This document shows, piece by piece, positions 17,361 through 26,441 of a DNA stretch of 64,000 bases. A program made the position numbers and the translations under genes. This DNA comes from Spirochaetota bacterium. GTDB taxonomy: Bacteria; Spirochaetota; UBA4802; UB4802. The notes beneath the pieces are model-generated. The model had not been told where the DNA came from. It worked only from the letters and a program-made list of their open reading frames with translations, and searched no databases. The stretch spans positions 1 through 64,000 of the forward strand of contig JBFLZD010000008.1 in assembly GCA_040756435.1 (NCBI GenBank), written 5' to 3'. Position 1 is the stretch's first letter. Each line of letters starts with the position of its first letter.

Positions 17361-17783
17361 ATGACTCATTCTAAAATGACTTTATTAAAAGCTAAATACC
17401 CTACAATTAAAGAAATACGGAAATCTATTGTAGACGATATTATAACCGAGCTTGCTAAAAATAAAATACAGGTAAGGCTGGACAATCTTGAACTGTACCT
17501 TATAATTGATGAAGCAATAACCAATGCCATGGAACATGGCAATAAATGGAATCAGAATAAATATCTCCATATTGAGGTTGCAAAGGATACCAACCAATTG
17601 TATATTACTATTACCGACGAGGGGAATGGCTTTAAGCATCCCGATTTACATTCAAATGTTCACCTGCAACCCCGGGGGCGAGGCATTTTTATAATTAAAC
17701 AATTTGCCAAAGTTTCATGGAACAAAAAAGGAAACAGCATAACCATGGCAATACCCATTACACACAATAGCAATCCTGTTTAA
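17361..17783 (+). CDS. RsbW-like serine kinase / anti-sigma factor
   Basis: A single GHKL ATPase domain of 140 residues. The N box DEAITNAMEHGN, the G1 box ITDEGNGF and the G2 box PRGRGIFIIKQFA are all present. Such proteins bind a sigma factor or other target and phosphorylate a STAS antagonist on serine. No sigma factor or STAS gene is adjacent, so its partners are likely the STAS proteins at 3510 or 62626, and the SpoIIE phosphatase at 42296 would reverse it. TTG at 17358 precedes the ATG at 17361, and an AGGA ribosome site fits either. Confidence 0.87.
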   Translation: MTHSKMTLLKAKYPTIKEIRKSIVDDIITELAKNKIQVRLDNLELYLIIDEAITNAMEHGNKWNQNKYLHIEVAKDTNQLYITITDEGNGFKHPDLHSNVHLQPRGRGIFIIKQFAKVSWNKKGNSITMAIPITHNSNPV

Positions 17784-17804
17784 AGAGCTATCCAGCATAG
17801 TGCT

Positions 17805-18134
17805 ATGAAACGATATAACAGTACCCCCAACCGGCTTTCATATACTTCTGGTAAATACGCTACACCTGCAAAACGATATACCAGTTATCACATCATACCA
17901 TGTATAATTCTGGCGATAGTTCTTGCAATTACTCTATTTATATATAAAAGCTGTAACAATGACCACATCCATCAAACCACAGCAACACAACATCTTAAAC
18001 AAACCAGTAATTCACCAAACAATGTTAAAACTCATAGAAAGATTTTACAAAAAAAACAAGAAATTCCCGTTGATACCACCCCAAAGGATTCATTGCCACC
18101 TGAAACCGATTTAAGAATATTAACCGACAAGTAA
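17805..18134 (+). CDS. Single-pass membrane protein of unknown function
   Basis: The 109-residue protein has a basic N-terminus of about 28 residues, one membrane helix (about 29-47) and a polar tail rich in Thr, Lys and Pro. It follows the RsbW-like gene by 21 bp and is probably cotranscribed. I do not recognise a family. The reverse-strand gene at 18147 converges on it. Confidence 0.6.
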   Translation: MKRYNSTPNRLSYTSGKYATPAKRYTSYHIIPCIILAIVLAITLFIYKSCNNDHIHQTTATQHLKQTSNSPNNVKTHRKILQKKQEIPVDTTPKDSLPPETDLRILTDK

Positions 18135-18146
18135 ACTTTGATTTCT

Positions 18147-20528
18147 CTAAAAAATCCGGAACATCCTGTACCACAGTGCATGGAAAGAAAAGGCTATGCG
18201 GGTACTCATGCCTATTGCCAGAACTATACATAGCAATCCTATACTGTAGATGATAGTTACTAACTGCCTGTCTTTAATCATTAGATTAAGATTTTCAGCA
18301 TAGTTCATTAATGGGGATGTATATGCTGATTTAACAACCAGCGTGGTATAGCTGGGTGCACTCCATTTATATACTGGTTTGCCATTCTGGTAGTATATAT
18401 ACCGCATGCGAGCTGTTATGGTGTAATTTCCAGGTTTAACATTTGTAAGCATTATCTCACTGGTTGGGTGTGTAACGATAAACGGTGGTACTACTTTCTG
18501 TGAAGAAACAACAACAGAATACCCCTGAACCTGCTTTTGCAAAATGTTTTTTGGCAATAACGAAAATTTGTAAAATGAAGACGCATAAATTTCTTTAAAC
18601 GGTATATTAAAAAGCACAATCGGATACTGTATCCGTACCTTTCCCGGGATTTTTCCCGGTAACTCTTCTGGTGGCAAAATACCTTTGGCTAATTGTTCAT
18701 AGTATGCTGCATCTGCCTTTCCAACATCTCCAATAACTATCTCATAGGTGGCCATCCGTCCTTTCATGTTGGTCATATCAACGGGACGAATACTGAAGAA
18801 ATATCTTCCTTTTGGCAGGCTTTCAAGAGTCACTGAATCAGCAGTTGTAAATGCTGATGGTTCAACAATGGCATCTTTAGCAATTGCATAGTAAAATCCT
18901 TTAAGCCTGTCCCGCTGTTCAACTGTCCATTGTAATACTGGAACCGGATTATTCACCTGTGTACCTTCAGGATGGGTTGGGGAACTCACTGTGGGCATGG
19001 GTAGTGGCGTACTGGAAACAAGCAATGGATAATGGATGGTACGGCTGTAGTTACCAGCTTTATCAATAGCTCGAATGTGAAAATAGGTTATGCCATCCTT
19101 TAAATCAGGTACAACATATTTTCGTATAGGCCCTTCCACGTTCTGTACTGTTGGGTCAAATGTTGGTAGGTCATTATAAATAACAGCATACCCAGCTATA
19201 CCAGATTCATCAACTGGTGGATCCCATTCAATAATGGCATTGGTTTGACGTGTCCAAATATTTTCAGGATGTGTCCGTGAATATACGTTTGGAGGAAGTA
19301 CCGAAATATCCGAAAACTTTGCCAGCAGGCGCTGGTTGCTATTCCAGAATAATAGAACCTGCTTTTTAACAATGACCGGGAACTGTTCATATGAGGTAAC
19401 ATTGGCATCGGATATCCTGAGTGCATTGGAAAGCGATCCATCAATCAAAGAATATTTCTTTCCAAACACTGCCTGATATCGCTCTCGCATATCATTCCAT
19501 ACAATAAGCATTTCATCATCCGAGGAAGCAACTAATTTAGGAGCATAACAATCAATCTCTGCTCTTGTTATAATAATAGGGTCAGGTTCCCATTGTTTCC
19601 CTTTATTGTATCCTCGCAATAATCTCACTTCCCAGTGTTTCTGTTCATTGTTCATATAGACACAGTAAAGAACATCTTTGTGTAAATAGAGATTCGGAGA
19701 AGAATCATTAGCCGGGCTCAGAGTAATGCGCTTTGGCGAGGAAAAACTTTTTCCATTATTACCTGAATATACAAAGAACAGATCATCGGATAACACTCCT
19801 CCGGATAATATCTTTGCCTGAAACACTAAGTATATTGAATCACCTTCAAATACTATAGCAGGAAAGAATAAACCCCGGTATTCCGTTGCAATATCTGCTA
19901 TTGTATCTATCCTGGTAAATTGCAATTCATCCGGAGAAAATGCATGATACAGAATTAGACGGCCACCTACTGAACCATGATAAAACAGGTGCAGCCCGCC
20001 AGTGGAATCATAAAACACCTGGGATAACATGGATTCATCAGTCTGAAGCGATAGTGCAACAGGTTTGCTCCATGTAGCACCCAAATCATTTGAAACGGTT
20101 AGAAATATTTTACTTTTGCTATCAACAAGGTTATGCCAGGTACAGGCAATGTGACCGTTGTTTGATATGGCAATATGAGGGCGCACAGCCACAGAAGGGT
20201 CAATACCTGATAATTTATAAGGCGGTAGAAAATCTTTTCCGCCATTGAGGGAAAGTATAACATAAATACCATTCTCATTTTTTTCCGTGCCCTCAAAAGC
20301 CACTGCAATAACATTGCCTTTGGACACTGCAAAGGGTGATTTCACTTTCAGTGTATATGGTGTTATAAGAGCACTTCGCTCCCATCCCACCGGATAGGTT
20401 ACCACCTCTTCGTAAAAGAGGTGGTAACCTGCATAGATACTTACACTAATAATAACAGCCCAGATAATATATCGCAGCCGCGGAAATGTAAATGCCAATT
20501 CAAAAATATATATAGAAAGTCTGTTCAT
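18147..20528 (-). CDS. Membrane-anchored BNR/sialidase-fold and fibronectin III protein
   Basis: A membrane helix lies near residues 17-35 and a second at about 755-778, which leaves a large periplasmic or surface portion. Residues about 60-400 form a sialidase-like beta-propeller. Its Asp-box-like turns are SLNGGKDF, SNDLGATW, SGNNGKSF and GYNKGKQW. Two fibronectin type III-like domains follow (about 420-620), and a further beta-rich region. No clear sialidase catalytic Arg triad or nucleophile pattern is apparent, so it is more likely a binding or surface structural protein than an enzyme. It lies 18 bp beyond the acyl-CoA ligase gene and may be read through from that operon. Confidence 0.75.
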   Translation of the reverse strand: MNRLSIYIFELAFTFPRLRYIIWAVIISVSIYAGYHLFYEEVVTYPVGWERSALITPYTLKVKSPFAVSKGNVIAVAFEGTEKNENGIYVILSLNGGKDFLPPYKLSGIDPSVAVRPHIAISNNGHIACTWHNLVDSKSKIFLTVSNDLGATWSKPVALSLQTDESMLSQVFYDSTGGLHLFYHGSVGGRLILYHAFSPDELQFTRIDTIADIATEYRGLFFPAIVFEGDSIYLVFQAKILSGGVLSDDLFFVYSGNNGKSFSSPKRITLSPANDSSPNLYLHKDVLYCVYMNNEQKHWEVRLLRGYNKGKQWEPDPIIITRAEIDCYAPKLVASSDDEMLIVWNDMRERYQAVFGKKYSLIDGSLSNALRISDANVTSYEQFPVIVKKQVLLFWNSNQRLLAKFSDISVLPPNVYSRTHPENIWTRQTNAIIEWDPPVDESGIAGYAVIYNDLPTFDPTVQNVEGPIRKYVVPDLKDGITYFHIRAIDKAGNYSRTIHYPLLVSSTPLPMPTVSSPTHPEGTQVNNPVPVLQWTVEQRDRLKGFYYAIAKDAIVEPSAFTTADSVTLESLPKGRYFFSIRPVDMTNMKGRMATYEIVIGDVGKADAAYYEQLAKGILPPEELPGKIPGKVRIQYPIVLFNIPFKEIYASSFYKFSLLPKNILQKQVQGYSVVVSSQKVVPPFIVTHPTSEIMLTNVKPGNYTITARMRYIYYQNGKPVYKWSAPSYTTLVVKSAYTSPLMNYAENLNLMIKDRQLVTIIYSIGLLCIVLAIGMSTRIAFSFHALWYRMFRIF

Positions 20529-20546
20529 ACTCCTATTATCGGAACT

Positions 20547-22265
20547 TTATCCAGCATATTCTCCACGGCTTCGTAATTTTTCCTTTTCCTCTTCTTCCAG
20601 CACATTAAAGGCAATTTTGCCAACTTTTGTTTTTGGCAATTCATCTCTAAACTCAATTTCCCGTGGGCAACTCCATTTTATCAGATGTTCCCTGCAATGT
20701 CCAATTAATTCTTCTGCCAATGTATTACCTGCTTTATCCTTATATTCCGGTTTCAATACAATAAATGCTTTTACCCTTTCCACCTGTGCCTTATCCGGTA
20801 CACCTATGACACAGGCCTGGTCAACTGCTGGATGTTTCCGCAATACATCTTCAACCTGAGATGGGTATACATTAAATCCAGAAGATTTAATCATTCTTTT
20901 CAAGCGCAATTTGAAATAGAAAAATCCATCCTCATCCATTGTCCCTATATCACCGGTATGCAACCACACCAGCCCATCATCATGCTTACGCAACGTTTTT
21001 GCGGTCTCTTCCGGCTGATTAAGGTAGCCAAGCATTACTGCAGGCCCGGAAACACATATTTCACCTTCCTGTCCACATGGGGCTTCCTCAGTTGTACCCT
21101 GTTTAACAATCTTTGCCAGCATATCAGGGAAAGGAACTCCAATACTACCTTCGCGATATTCATTCATTGGCATTGCCATAATTGCTGTTACTGCTTCAGT
21201 AAGCCCATACCCTTCACGCAATTTTACATTCCCACCCTGCCGTGCCACTACTCTTTCAAATTCTTCTTTCACTACACGTGGCAAAGTATCTGCACCACTG
21301 AAAGCTGCCTTAATGCATGACAAATCTGCAGAACAAAACACCTTATTTTTACTCAAAGCTTCAAATAACGTTGGAACGCCAATAAGAAAATTGGGTTTCT
21401 TTTGTTTAATAAGTTTTGCAACGATAACCGGATCAAATTGGGGTACCAGGATACTTTTGCCACCACCCATAAAAAATGCATTGGTACAAACACCCAGTCC
21501 AAATCCATGGAATATTGGTAATATTGCCAGTATTGAATCATCCTCAGACATTTTCCCCCATGAAGCAACCTGCATACCTTCACTGATAAAATTCATGTTT
21601 GAAAGCATAATGCCTTTGGGCATGCCTGTAGTGCCACCACTGTATAAAATAACTGCCATATCATCAGTTTTCATGCTGGATTTGGGAACACTGCTGCTCT
21701 TTTTCATCAAGTCATTCCACCACACCACGCGCGGATCTTTTGGCACTTTTGGGATTTTCCTCCCTTTGGTAAGATAAAACCCCAAAGCTTTAAGCCCTGG
21801 CAGAAAATCAGAGATTTTAGTAAGAATTAAGGTTTTACAGGGCGTTTTATCCATCACTTCCTTAAACGCACCATAAAAGGCATCAATGGTAAGAGCAAAT
21901 GTACTATTGCTAACATTAAGGTAAAATTCAATTTCTTTTGGGGGCGATAGTGGATGTATCATACTGGCCACAGCCCCAATTTTATTTACCGCATAAAAAC
22001 ATATTATTCCCTGGGGTGTTGTCGGCATGGAGATAGTTATGGTATGACCTTCTCTAAGCCCTAATGCATACAACCCTTCAGCACACCTATCAATGAGTTG
22101 TGCAAACTCCTTGTACGTGGCCGTATACCCCATAAAGTCCCAGGCAATTGCATTGGGTTTTCGCTCAACCGTACGCAACAGTGCTTCATACATGGTTACC
22201 TTAGGGTAATCCAGTGAATGTGGCACTTCTCCATAGTATTTAAGCCATGGCTTTGTTTCGTACAT
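20547..22265 (-). CDS. Acyl-CoA synthetase (AMP-forming)
   Basis: The 572-residue adenylate-forming enzyme has the P-loop motif ILYSGGTTGMPKG, the A5 motif REGYGLTE, the A7 motif WLHTGDIG and the A10 lysine in PKTKVGKI. It would activate a fatty or aromatic acid to its CoA thioester. As third gene of the dehydratase operon it probably makes the CoA ester that the two dehydratase subunits act on, but the acid cannot be read from the sequence. The 21-bp gap to the upstream gene indicates cotranscription. Confidence 0.9.
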   Translation of the reverse strand: MYETKPWLKYYGEVPHSLDYPKVTMYEALLRTVERKPNAIAWDFMGYTATYKEFAQLIDRCAEGLYALGLREGHTITISMPTTPQGIICFYAVNKIGAVASMIHPLSPPKEIEFYLNVSNSTFALTIDAFYGAFKEVMDKTPCKTLILTKISDFLPGLKALGFYLTKGRKIPKVPKDPRVVWWNDLMKKSSSVPKSSMKTDDMAVILYSGGTTGMPKGIMLSNMNFISEGMQVASWGKMSEDDSILAILPIFHGFGLGVCTNAFFMGGGKSILVPQFDPVIVAKLIKQKKPNFLIGVPTLFEALSKNKVFCSADLSCIKAAFSGADTLPRVVKEEFERVVARQGGNVKLREGYGLTEAVTAIMAMPMNEYREGSIGVPFPDMLAKIVKQGTTEEAPCGQEGEICVSGPAVMLGYLNQPEETAKTLRKHDDGLVWLHTGDIGTMDEDGFFYFKLRLKRMIKSSGFNVYPSQVEDVLRKHPAVDQACVIGVPDKAQVERVKAFIVLKPEYKDKAGNTLAEELIGHCREHLIKWSCPREIEFRDELPKTKVGKIAFNVLEEEEKEKLRSRGEYAG

Positions 22266-22285
22266 ATAAGGCCTCCAAAAACATA

Positions 22286-23515
22286 TTATTTTTTACTTTT
22301 AATAATTTCCATAAAAGCTTCAATGCGGGTTAACACCTGCGCTTCGCTGAAATTACGCTCATCCACCATATCTGCTTCAATAATAAGTGATGGGATCCCT
22401 CGCTCCTTCTGCACAATCCGTTGTATATCATACTGCCCCAATGAATACGGTTTGCAACTTCGGTTTGAATGCATCACAAGGCCATCAACATCGTATTTGT
22501 CTATCATACCAATTACAGCTTTAGCCATCTGATCCACCGAAATATTCAGATAGATAGCTGTATAGCCTTCCACCATACTCTTCAAAAAGTCATTTTCATC
22601 TAAATAGTCTAATTGCCTGCACCATGCTGTGGTATAGGTATCAGCCACAAGGCATGCATTATGTGCAGCAAATGTATCAGAAAGCCATTTAGTTTTATAC
22701 CACACAGGAAGGTTATCCCACAACAGGCGATACTGTTCATTGGGAATTGCACTGATACCATTTGCAATACGCTCCTTCATTTCGTTGAGTAATTCAGTAT
22801 AATAATCCACCACAATCTGGGTACCACGCAACGTAACAATAAGCGCCAAATGAAAAAATGCATCAAAAGCACTCATTGGTGCGGGCTTATGCATGGCAGT
22901 ATCAAGTACTGCCTGCCACAATCTTTGACCTGCAATGGAAAGCTTGCCCACTTCAATAGCTTTATCATAATCAAATTTTTTGCCACACTGCTCCTCTAAA
23001 AATGCAATATATTCAAGTATCTGTGCACCCACATAATCCTTTGCTTCCTGTGTCATTTCACTGTGACAAAATGGTGTATCAAAGATAAACAATGGTACAT
23101 TAAAATACCGCGCCTGCACCTCATACCATTTGAGCACAGTGCCACAAATGTTGTTGCAGCATACCAGAAAATCAGGCTTTGGCAATCCCCCAATAGGCCC
23201 ACCATTGATAGGCGCAGCAGCAATGTCCGAGCGCGCATATGAGCACAGATCACGACAGTAACCCATTTCCTCTGCCTTTTCGCAAAGCCCTACACCCATC
23301 TTTGAGGCACCAACCATTGCGCCATGATTTTCCGGATACACCGGAATAACGTCCATAACTAAAAGAGGCTCCACCGGTCCACCACTGGTGATCCACGCCA
23401 CCTTTTTATTGTTCTGTGCCGCAGTTTTTGCCTCTATATAATAATTGGTCATTATTTCTTTCATCCGTTTAACGGATTTTATTCTGTTGTCCTTTTTTTC
23501 CTGTGGTTCTGCCAT
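22286..23515 (-). CDS. 2-hydroxyacyl-CoA dehydratase family subunit
   Basis: This belongs to the HgdB/FldC/BcrC-like family. The N-terminal PVEPLLVMDVIPVYPENHG segment is typical, and conserved cysteines appear in the MGYCRDLCSYAR and VCCNNICG motifs and would ligate an iron-sulfur cluster. The family dehydrates 2-hydroxyacyl-CoA or reduces benzoyl-CoA by one-electron chemistry and needs an ATP-driven activator (HgdC type). No activator gene is in this window. A TTG at 23530 precedes the ATG at 23515, which has a GAGGTGA site. The gap to the first subunit gene is 18 bp. Confidence 0.88.
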   Translation of the reverse strand: MAEPQEKKDNRIKSVKRMKEIMTNYYIEAKTAAQNNKKVAWITSGGPVEPLLVMDVIPVYPENHGAMVGASKMGVGLCEKAEEMGYCRDLCSYARSDIAAAPINGGPIGGLPKPDFLVCCNNICGTVLKWYEVQARYFNVPLFIFDTPFCHSEMTQEAKDYVGAQILEYIAFLEEQCGKKFDYDKAIEVGKLSIAGQRLWQAVLDTAMHKPAPMSAFDAFFHLALIVTLRGTQIVVDYYTELLNEMKERIANGISAIPNEQYRLLWDNLPVWYKTKWLSDTFAAHNACLVADTYTTAWCRQLDYLDENDFLKSMVEGYTAIYLNISVDQMAKAVIGMIDKYDVDGLVMHSNRSCKPYSLGQYDIQRIVQKERGIPSLIIEADMVDERNFSEAQVLTRIEAFMEIIKSKK

Positions 23516-23533
23516 AGGTTCACCTCGCAAAAG

Positions 23534-24640
23534 TTAAATCATATCAATGAATGCTTCAAGTCGTGTTTTCATCTGCCCTTCCGATGGAAGTTGCTGTTCT
23601 AATTCCAGCAATATAGAAGGAACACCAACCTCATCCAGAGCCTCTTTCAGGTAAGGATAGTCAAACGAATGAGGGTCGCAAAACTTGAGGTACAGGAATA
23701 TTGCACCCTGTACATTATGTGTCTTAATCATTGTTTTAATCGTTTCAGCACGGGTATAATAATCACGGTATTTTGCCGGGCAGATATTTCTTTCATAGTA
23801 CCTGTCGGCTATTGCCCGCAATGGCTCCTTATCAGTTGCTATCGCCCCCTCAAAATACCGTGAGCCGGTACACAAATCATCCCATACTACCACACCGCCT
23901 GAAGTTTCAATATAATCATAAATATCGGGATGATTGCAAATACCGCCAATAAGCATTATGCGTTTTCGTTTTTCAGTTTGTGGCGGTAGTTGAATGGATG
24001 GGATCAATTCCTTTAAATTGGACACAACCTGGTCACGATCCAGTATCATGGCAGCCTTGATGACTGCATTCATCTGGCTACCAGTCAAAGCACTTTTGTT
24101 ATCACTTTTAAGCTGCCAGATAGTTTTTAAAAGTGAGCGGATTTCATTGTAGGTAGCAATAGCTTTTTGCAACGTATCGTCCGATAGCGTTATCCCAAAG
24201 CTTTGTTTCAGTTCCTTAGCAAAGCGCACCAGCACATCATACATATATTTGCGTGCACTATCAGTATGAAGCTTAACCGCCCATACTACATCAAAATGAT
24301 GCTTCATGCCAGCATTCAGGCGCCATATATCGGAAAGCCGCTGAATTGAATCACAGGTGTGCGGAAACACGGCACCATCCACAAATGACAGCCTGCCCTG
24401 CAGTGCATCCTCCAGCGCACCACGTACCAGTGAGCAGCTGTATGCCTGCAGATGTGCATCCGCCTTAGAGATAGCTTCTACCTGCCCAAATATCCTGAAT
24501 GGATGAATACCTGCGGCGTAGATGATTTCTTCCGGTGTGTATGAACACATGTAGGCAAGCACCCTTTTTCCTGTTGCCTTTTTTAAATGAGCAACATACT
24601 CATACGGATCACTAATCTCAAATTTTTTCAGTATATCCAT
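23534..24640 (-). CDS. 2-hydroxyacyl-CoA dehydratase family subunit (partner)
   Basis: The second, shorter subunit (368 residues) of the pair. Family marks are the start of the YMCSYTPEEIIYAAG motif, the SCSLVRGALEDAL motif and a CD pair near residue 96. C32, C69 and C96 are the likely cluster ligands. The two subunits usually form a heterodimer around iron-sulfur clusters. It is the first gene of the operon, with its start 57 bp downstream of the operator palindromes and under presumed IclR control. Confidence 0.86.
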   Translation of the reverse strand: MDILKKFEISDPYEYVAHLKKATGKRVLAYMCSYTPEEIIYAAGIHPFRIFGQVEAISKADAHLQAYSCSLVRGALEDALQGRLSFVDGAVFPHTCDSIQRLSDIWRLNAGMKHHFDVVWAVKLHTDSARKYMYDVLVRFAKELKQSFGITLSDDTLQKAIATYNEIRSLLKTIWQLKSDNKSALTGSQMNAVIKAAMILDRDQVVSNLKELIPSIQLPPQTEKRKRIMLIGGICNHPDIYDYIETSGGVVVWDDLCTGSRYFEGAIATDKEPLRAIADRYYERNICPAKYRDYYTRAETIKTMIKTHNVQGAIFLYLKFCDPHSFDYPYLKEALDEVGVPSILLELEQQLPSEGQMKTRLEAFIDMI

Positions 24641-24662
24641 TCTCCACTCCTACAAAAAGTAG

Positions 24663-24690
24663 TTGACAATGTACGACAATATCGTACATT
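24663..24690 (+). promoter_or_regulatory. Promoter of the iclR-type gene
   Basis: TTGACA (24663-24668) and TACATT (24685-24690) are 16 bp apart and read toward the regulator. The operator palindromes overlap the spacer and -10, so the regulator probably represses itself. Confidence 0.55.
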
Positions 24691-24700
24691 GTACGATATT
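24668..24700. promoter_or_regulatory. Nested palindromic operator between the dehydratase operon and the IclR gene
   Basis: Two perfect inverted repeats overlap. Arms AATGTACGA and TCGTACATT are separated by CAATA (24668-24690). Arms AATATCGTAC and GTACGATATT are separated by ATT (24678-24700). The element lies in the overlap of two divergent promoters, the expected position for an IclR-type site. Confidence 0.8.
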
Positions 24701-24706
24701 ATATTC

Positions 24707-24735
24707 AATATAAATTTGAATATGTAAACTGTCAA
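24707..24735 (-). promoter_or_regulatory. Promoter of the dehydratase operon
   Basis: On the minus strand TTGACA (24735-24730) and TATATT (24712-24707) are 17 bp apart. The operator lies just downstream, over the expected transcription start. Confidence 0.6.
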
Positions 24736-24763
24736 TAACTTTTTGTTATATAGTATGACAATT

Positions 24764-25546
24764 ATGAAAACAAAAAAGATTAAACGCATTCAATCAATTG
24801 AACGGGCACATGCCATTTTATCGCTGTTTATCAATGACAAAAAACCACTGGGCATAAGCGATTTTGCAAAAAAGATTGCATTGCCTAAAACTACCGTACA
24901 GGGAATAGTTCAAACGCTCTGTCATTTAGGCTATCTAGAAAAAGATCATGAAACAGGTAAATACAGGCTTGGCCCGTATGTATTCCAGTTAGGCATGAAA
25001 TATGCCACTAACCTTGACCTGGTAAGCATTGCACGGGTATGGGCTGAACGTCTATGCTTTCAATTCAGGCAACCGGTTAATATTGGCATGCTTGTAGGGG
25101 ATAAAGTTATCATAGTACTCCGCGTTGAGCCTGAAAACAGATTTATGTCTTATCCTCAAGCTGGTTCAGTAATTCCCACACATACTACCTGTATTGGCAA
25201 GTTGCTCTGTGCCTATATGGAAAAGCAACGACTAGAAGAAATTCTAAAAGATTACACCTTTCAAATGCTGACTCCAAATTCAATTACCTCAAAAGAAGAC
25301 TTTTTGAAAGAATTAAAAAAGGTACGGCAGGCTGGTATTAGTTTTGACAATCAGGAATCAGTGATGGGTTTGGCCGGGATTGGCGGGCCTATCTTTAACT
25401 ATAGTGGAATTATAGCAGCTTTTGCCATTACCGGCAATGCTGATTTTATACTTAAACACAAACAGGACATTATTCATGCTGTAAAGGATACTTCTCTTCA
25501 ATTATCTGTGCAGTTAGGGTATAACCCTGACAGCAAAACACTTTAA
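24764..25546 (+). CDS. IclR-family transcriptional regulator
   Basis: The N-terminal winged helix (RIQSIERAHAILSLF through PKTTVQGIVQTLCHLGYLE) is followed by the IclR effector domain, with the typical IPTHTTCIGKLLCAY and AGIGGPIF segments. About 260 residues is the family norm. It faces the dehydratase operon across shared operators and most likely responds to the acid or CoA ester that the operon degrades. The open frame extends back to a TTG at 24743 and an ATG at 24755. No ribosome site discriminates between them; I take the ATG that gives the usual short N-terminus. Confidence 0.9.
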   Translation: MKTKKIKRIQSIERAHAILSLFINDKKPLGISDFAKKIALPKTTVQGIVQTLCHLGYLEKDHETGKYRLGPYVFQLGMKYATNLDLVSIARVWAERLCFQFRQPVNIGMLVGDKVIIVLRVEPENRFMSYPQAGSVIPTHTTCIGKLLCAYMEKQRLEEILKDYTFQMLTPNSITSKEDFLKELKKVRQAGISFDNQESVMGLAGIGGPIFNYSGIIAAFAITGNADFILKHKQDIIHAVKDTSLQLSVQLGYNPDSKTL

Positions 25547-25563
25547 AAATATGACAAAAATAC

Positions 25564-25592
25564 TTGACGACATAATGAATTTTATGTATATT
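25564..25592 (+). promoter_or_regulatory. Sigma-70 promoter driving the orphan CIRCE transcript
   Basis: TTGACG (25564-25569) and TATATT (25587-25592) are 17 bp apart, with the expected start point a few bases inside the CIRCE element. Confidence 0.75.
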
Positions 25593-25596
25593 ATTG

Positions 25597-25623
25597 TTAG
25601 CACTCATTATAGAAGAGTGCTAA
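25597..25623. promoter_or_regulatory. CIRCE heat-shock operator (HrcA binding site), perfect consensus
   Basis: TTAGCACTC, nine bases, GAGTGCTAA: all 18 arm positions match the CIRCE consensus bound by the HrcA repressor upstream of groESL and dnaK operons. It lies directly at the start point of the promoter above. No chaperone gene follows. Confidence 0.95.
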
Positions 25624-25667
25624 TGCAACCTATAACAAAGCTTTTGCCCCTCAGGGGCTTTTTTTTT
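25599..25667 (+). ncRNA. Predicted ~69-nt RNA from the CIRCE promoter
   Basis: Initiation at the promoter and termination at the GCCCC/GGGGC hairpin give an RNA of about 69 nt. The CIRCE arms would form its 5' hairpin and the terminator its 3' hairpin, with a linker of only about 20 nt. No credible open frame fits between them. It may be a heat-regulated small RNA, an HrcA titration site or the remnant of a lost chaperone operon. Confidence 0.5.
25646..25667 (+). terminator. Intrinsic terminator
   Basis: GCCCC, TCA, GGGGC followed by nine T. It is 100 bp after the IclR stop and would end both that transcript and the CIRCE transcript. Confidence 0.88.
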
Positions 25668-26196
25668 AAAAACCTCCTCCATACAATGCATCCCTGTATC
25701 TAACAATGTCAGTTGCATAGCTTTTTATTCTTTCATCTTTATTATTTATTTTTTCCGCAATAGAAGGATCTGCTTTGATCATGGCCTGTTTTAAAGTATC
25801 ACAAAAAAGCTTAGTTCCCGGCAATAAGGTATCCCAATAGTAGTAATAAAACTTCCATTTCTTATTTGTCTTAGCCTTTTCAGCCATGTATTCAATCATA
25901 TAAACTGACTGCAACAACCGTTCATATATAAAAATAACATCATTGGAGTTGGTTTTATATTGCTGAGTTATATACATAGTGAATGTATCAATTTTTTTTG
26001 CATCAGAAGGCTCTTTGCTCCAGAACGTTATGTATACTAATTCACTGATATCATCATATCCTAATGAAGCGCCAATCATGTCGGTAGCAAGATTTAACAT
26101 TAAACGCTGGTTATCATTGAATATATAATCAATGGTTGATGCATATACTGGATGGACTAAAATAAAAAAAAGAAATACAATGGCTATCTTTTTCAT
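25666..26196 (-). CDS. Exported protein of unknown function
   Basis: A signal peptide (MKKIAIVFLFFILVHPVYAS) precedes about 156 residues that look all-helical, with a YYYYWDT segment. I recognise no family. It is a single gene with its own AT-rich upstream region; the stop lies within the T run of the terminator on the other strand. The 245-bp gap upstream (26197-26441) holds nothing else I can support. Confidence 0.65.
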   Translation of the reverse strand: MKKIAIVFLFFILVHPVYASTIDYIFNDNQRLMLNLATDMIGASLGYDDISELVYITFWSKEPSDAKKIDTFTMYITQQYKTNSNDVIFIYERLLQSVYMIEYMAEKAKTNKKWKFYYYYWDTLLPGTKLFCDTLKQAMIKADPSIAEKINNKDERIKSYATDIVRYRDALYGGGF

Positions 26197-26441
26197 TCTG
26201 TGATTCCCTCACCTTTCAGTTTTATAGTATATAGAAAACAATAACAACACAATGTTTCTTTTATAACTCGTTTTATTCAACAATTTTATAGTTTTATGAT
26301 GATTCACCTATACAATTTTGACAGTTTTCACTCAAATTTTTCAATCCACATTCATTTGCTATTTCTATAGTTTAAAAAAAGTACGCTTACTTGGTATATA
26401 AATTGTTACCATCATTGTAAAAACGTGCTTGTAATAATCAC

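Noticed and set aside
20832-21777. Plus-strand frames inside the acyl-CoA ligase gene
   Set aside because: They are antisense to a clear AMP-forming ligase with all motifs.
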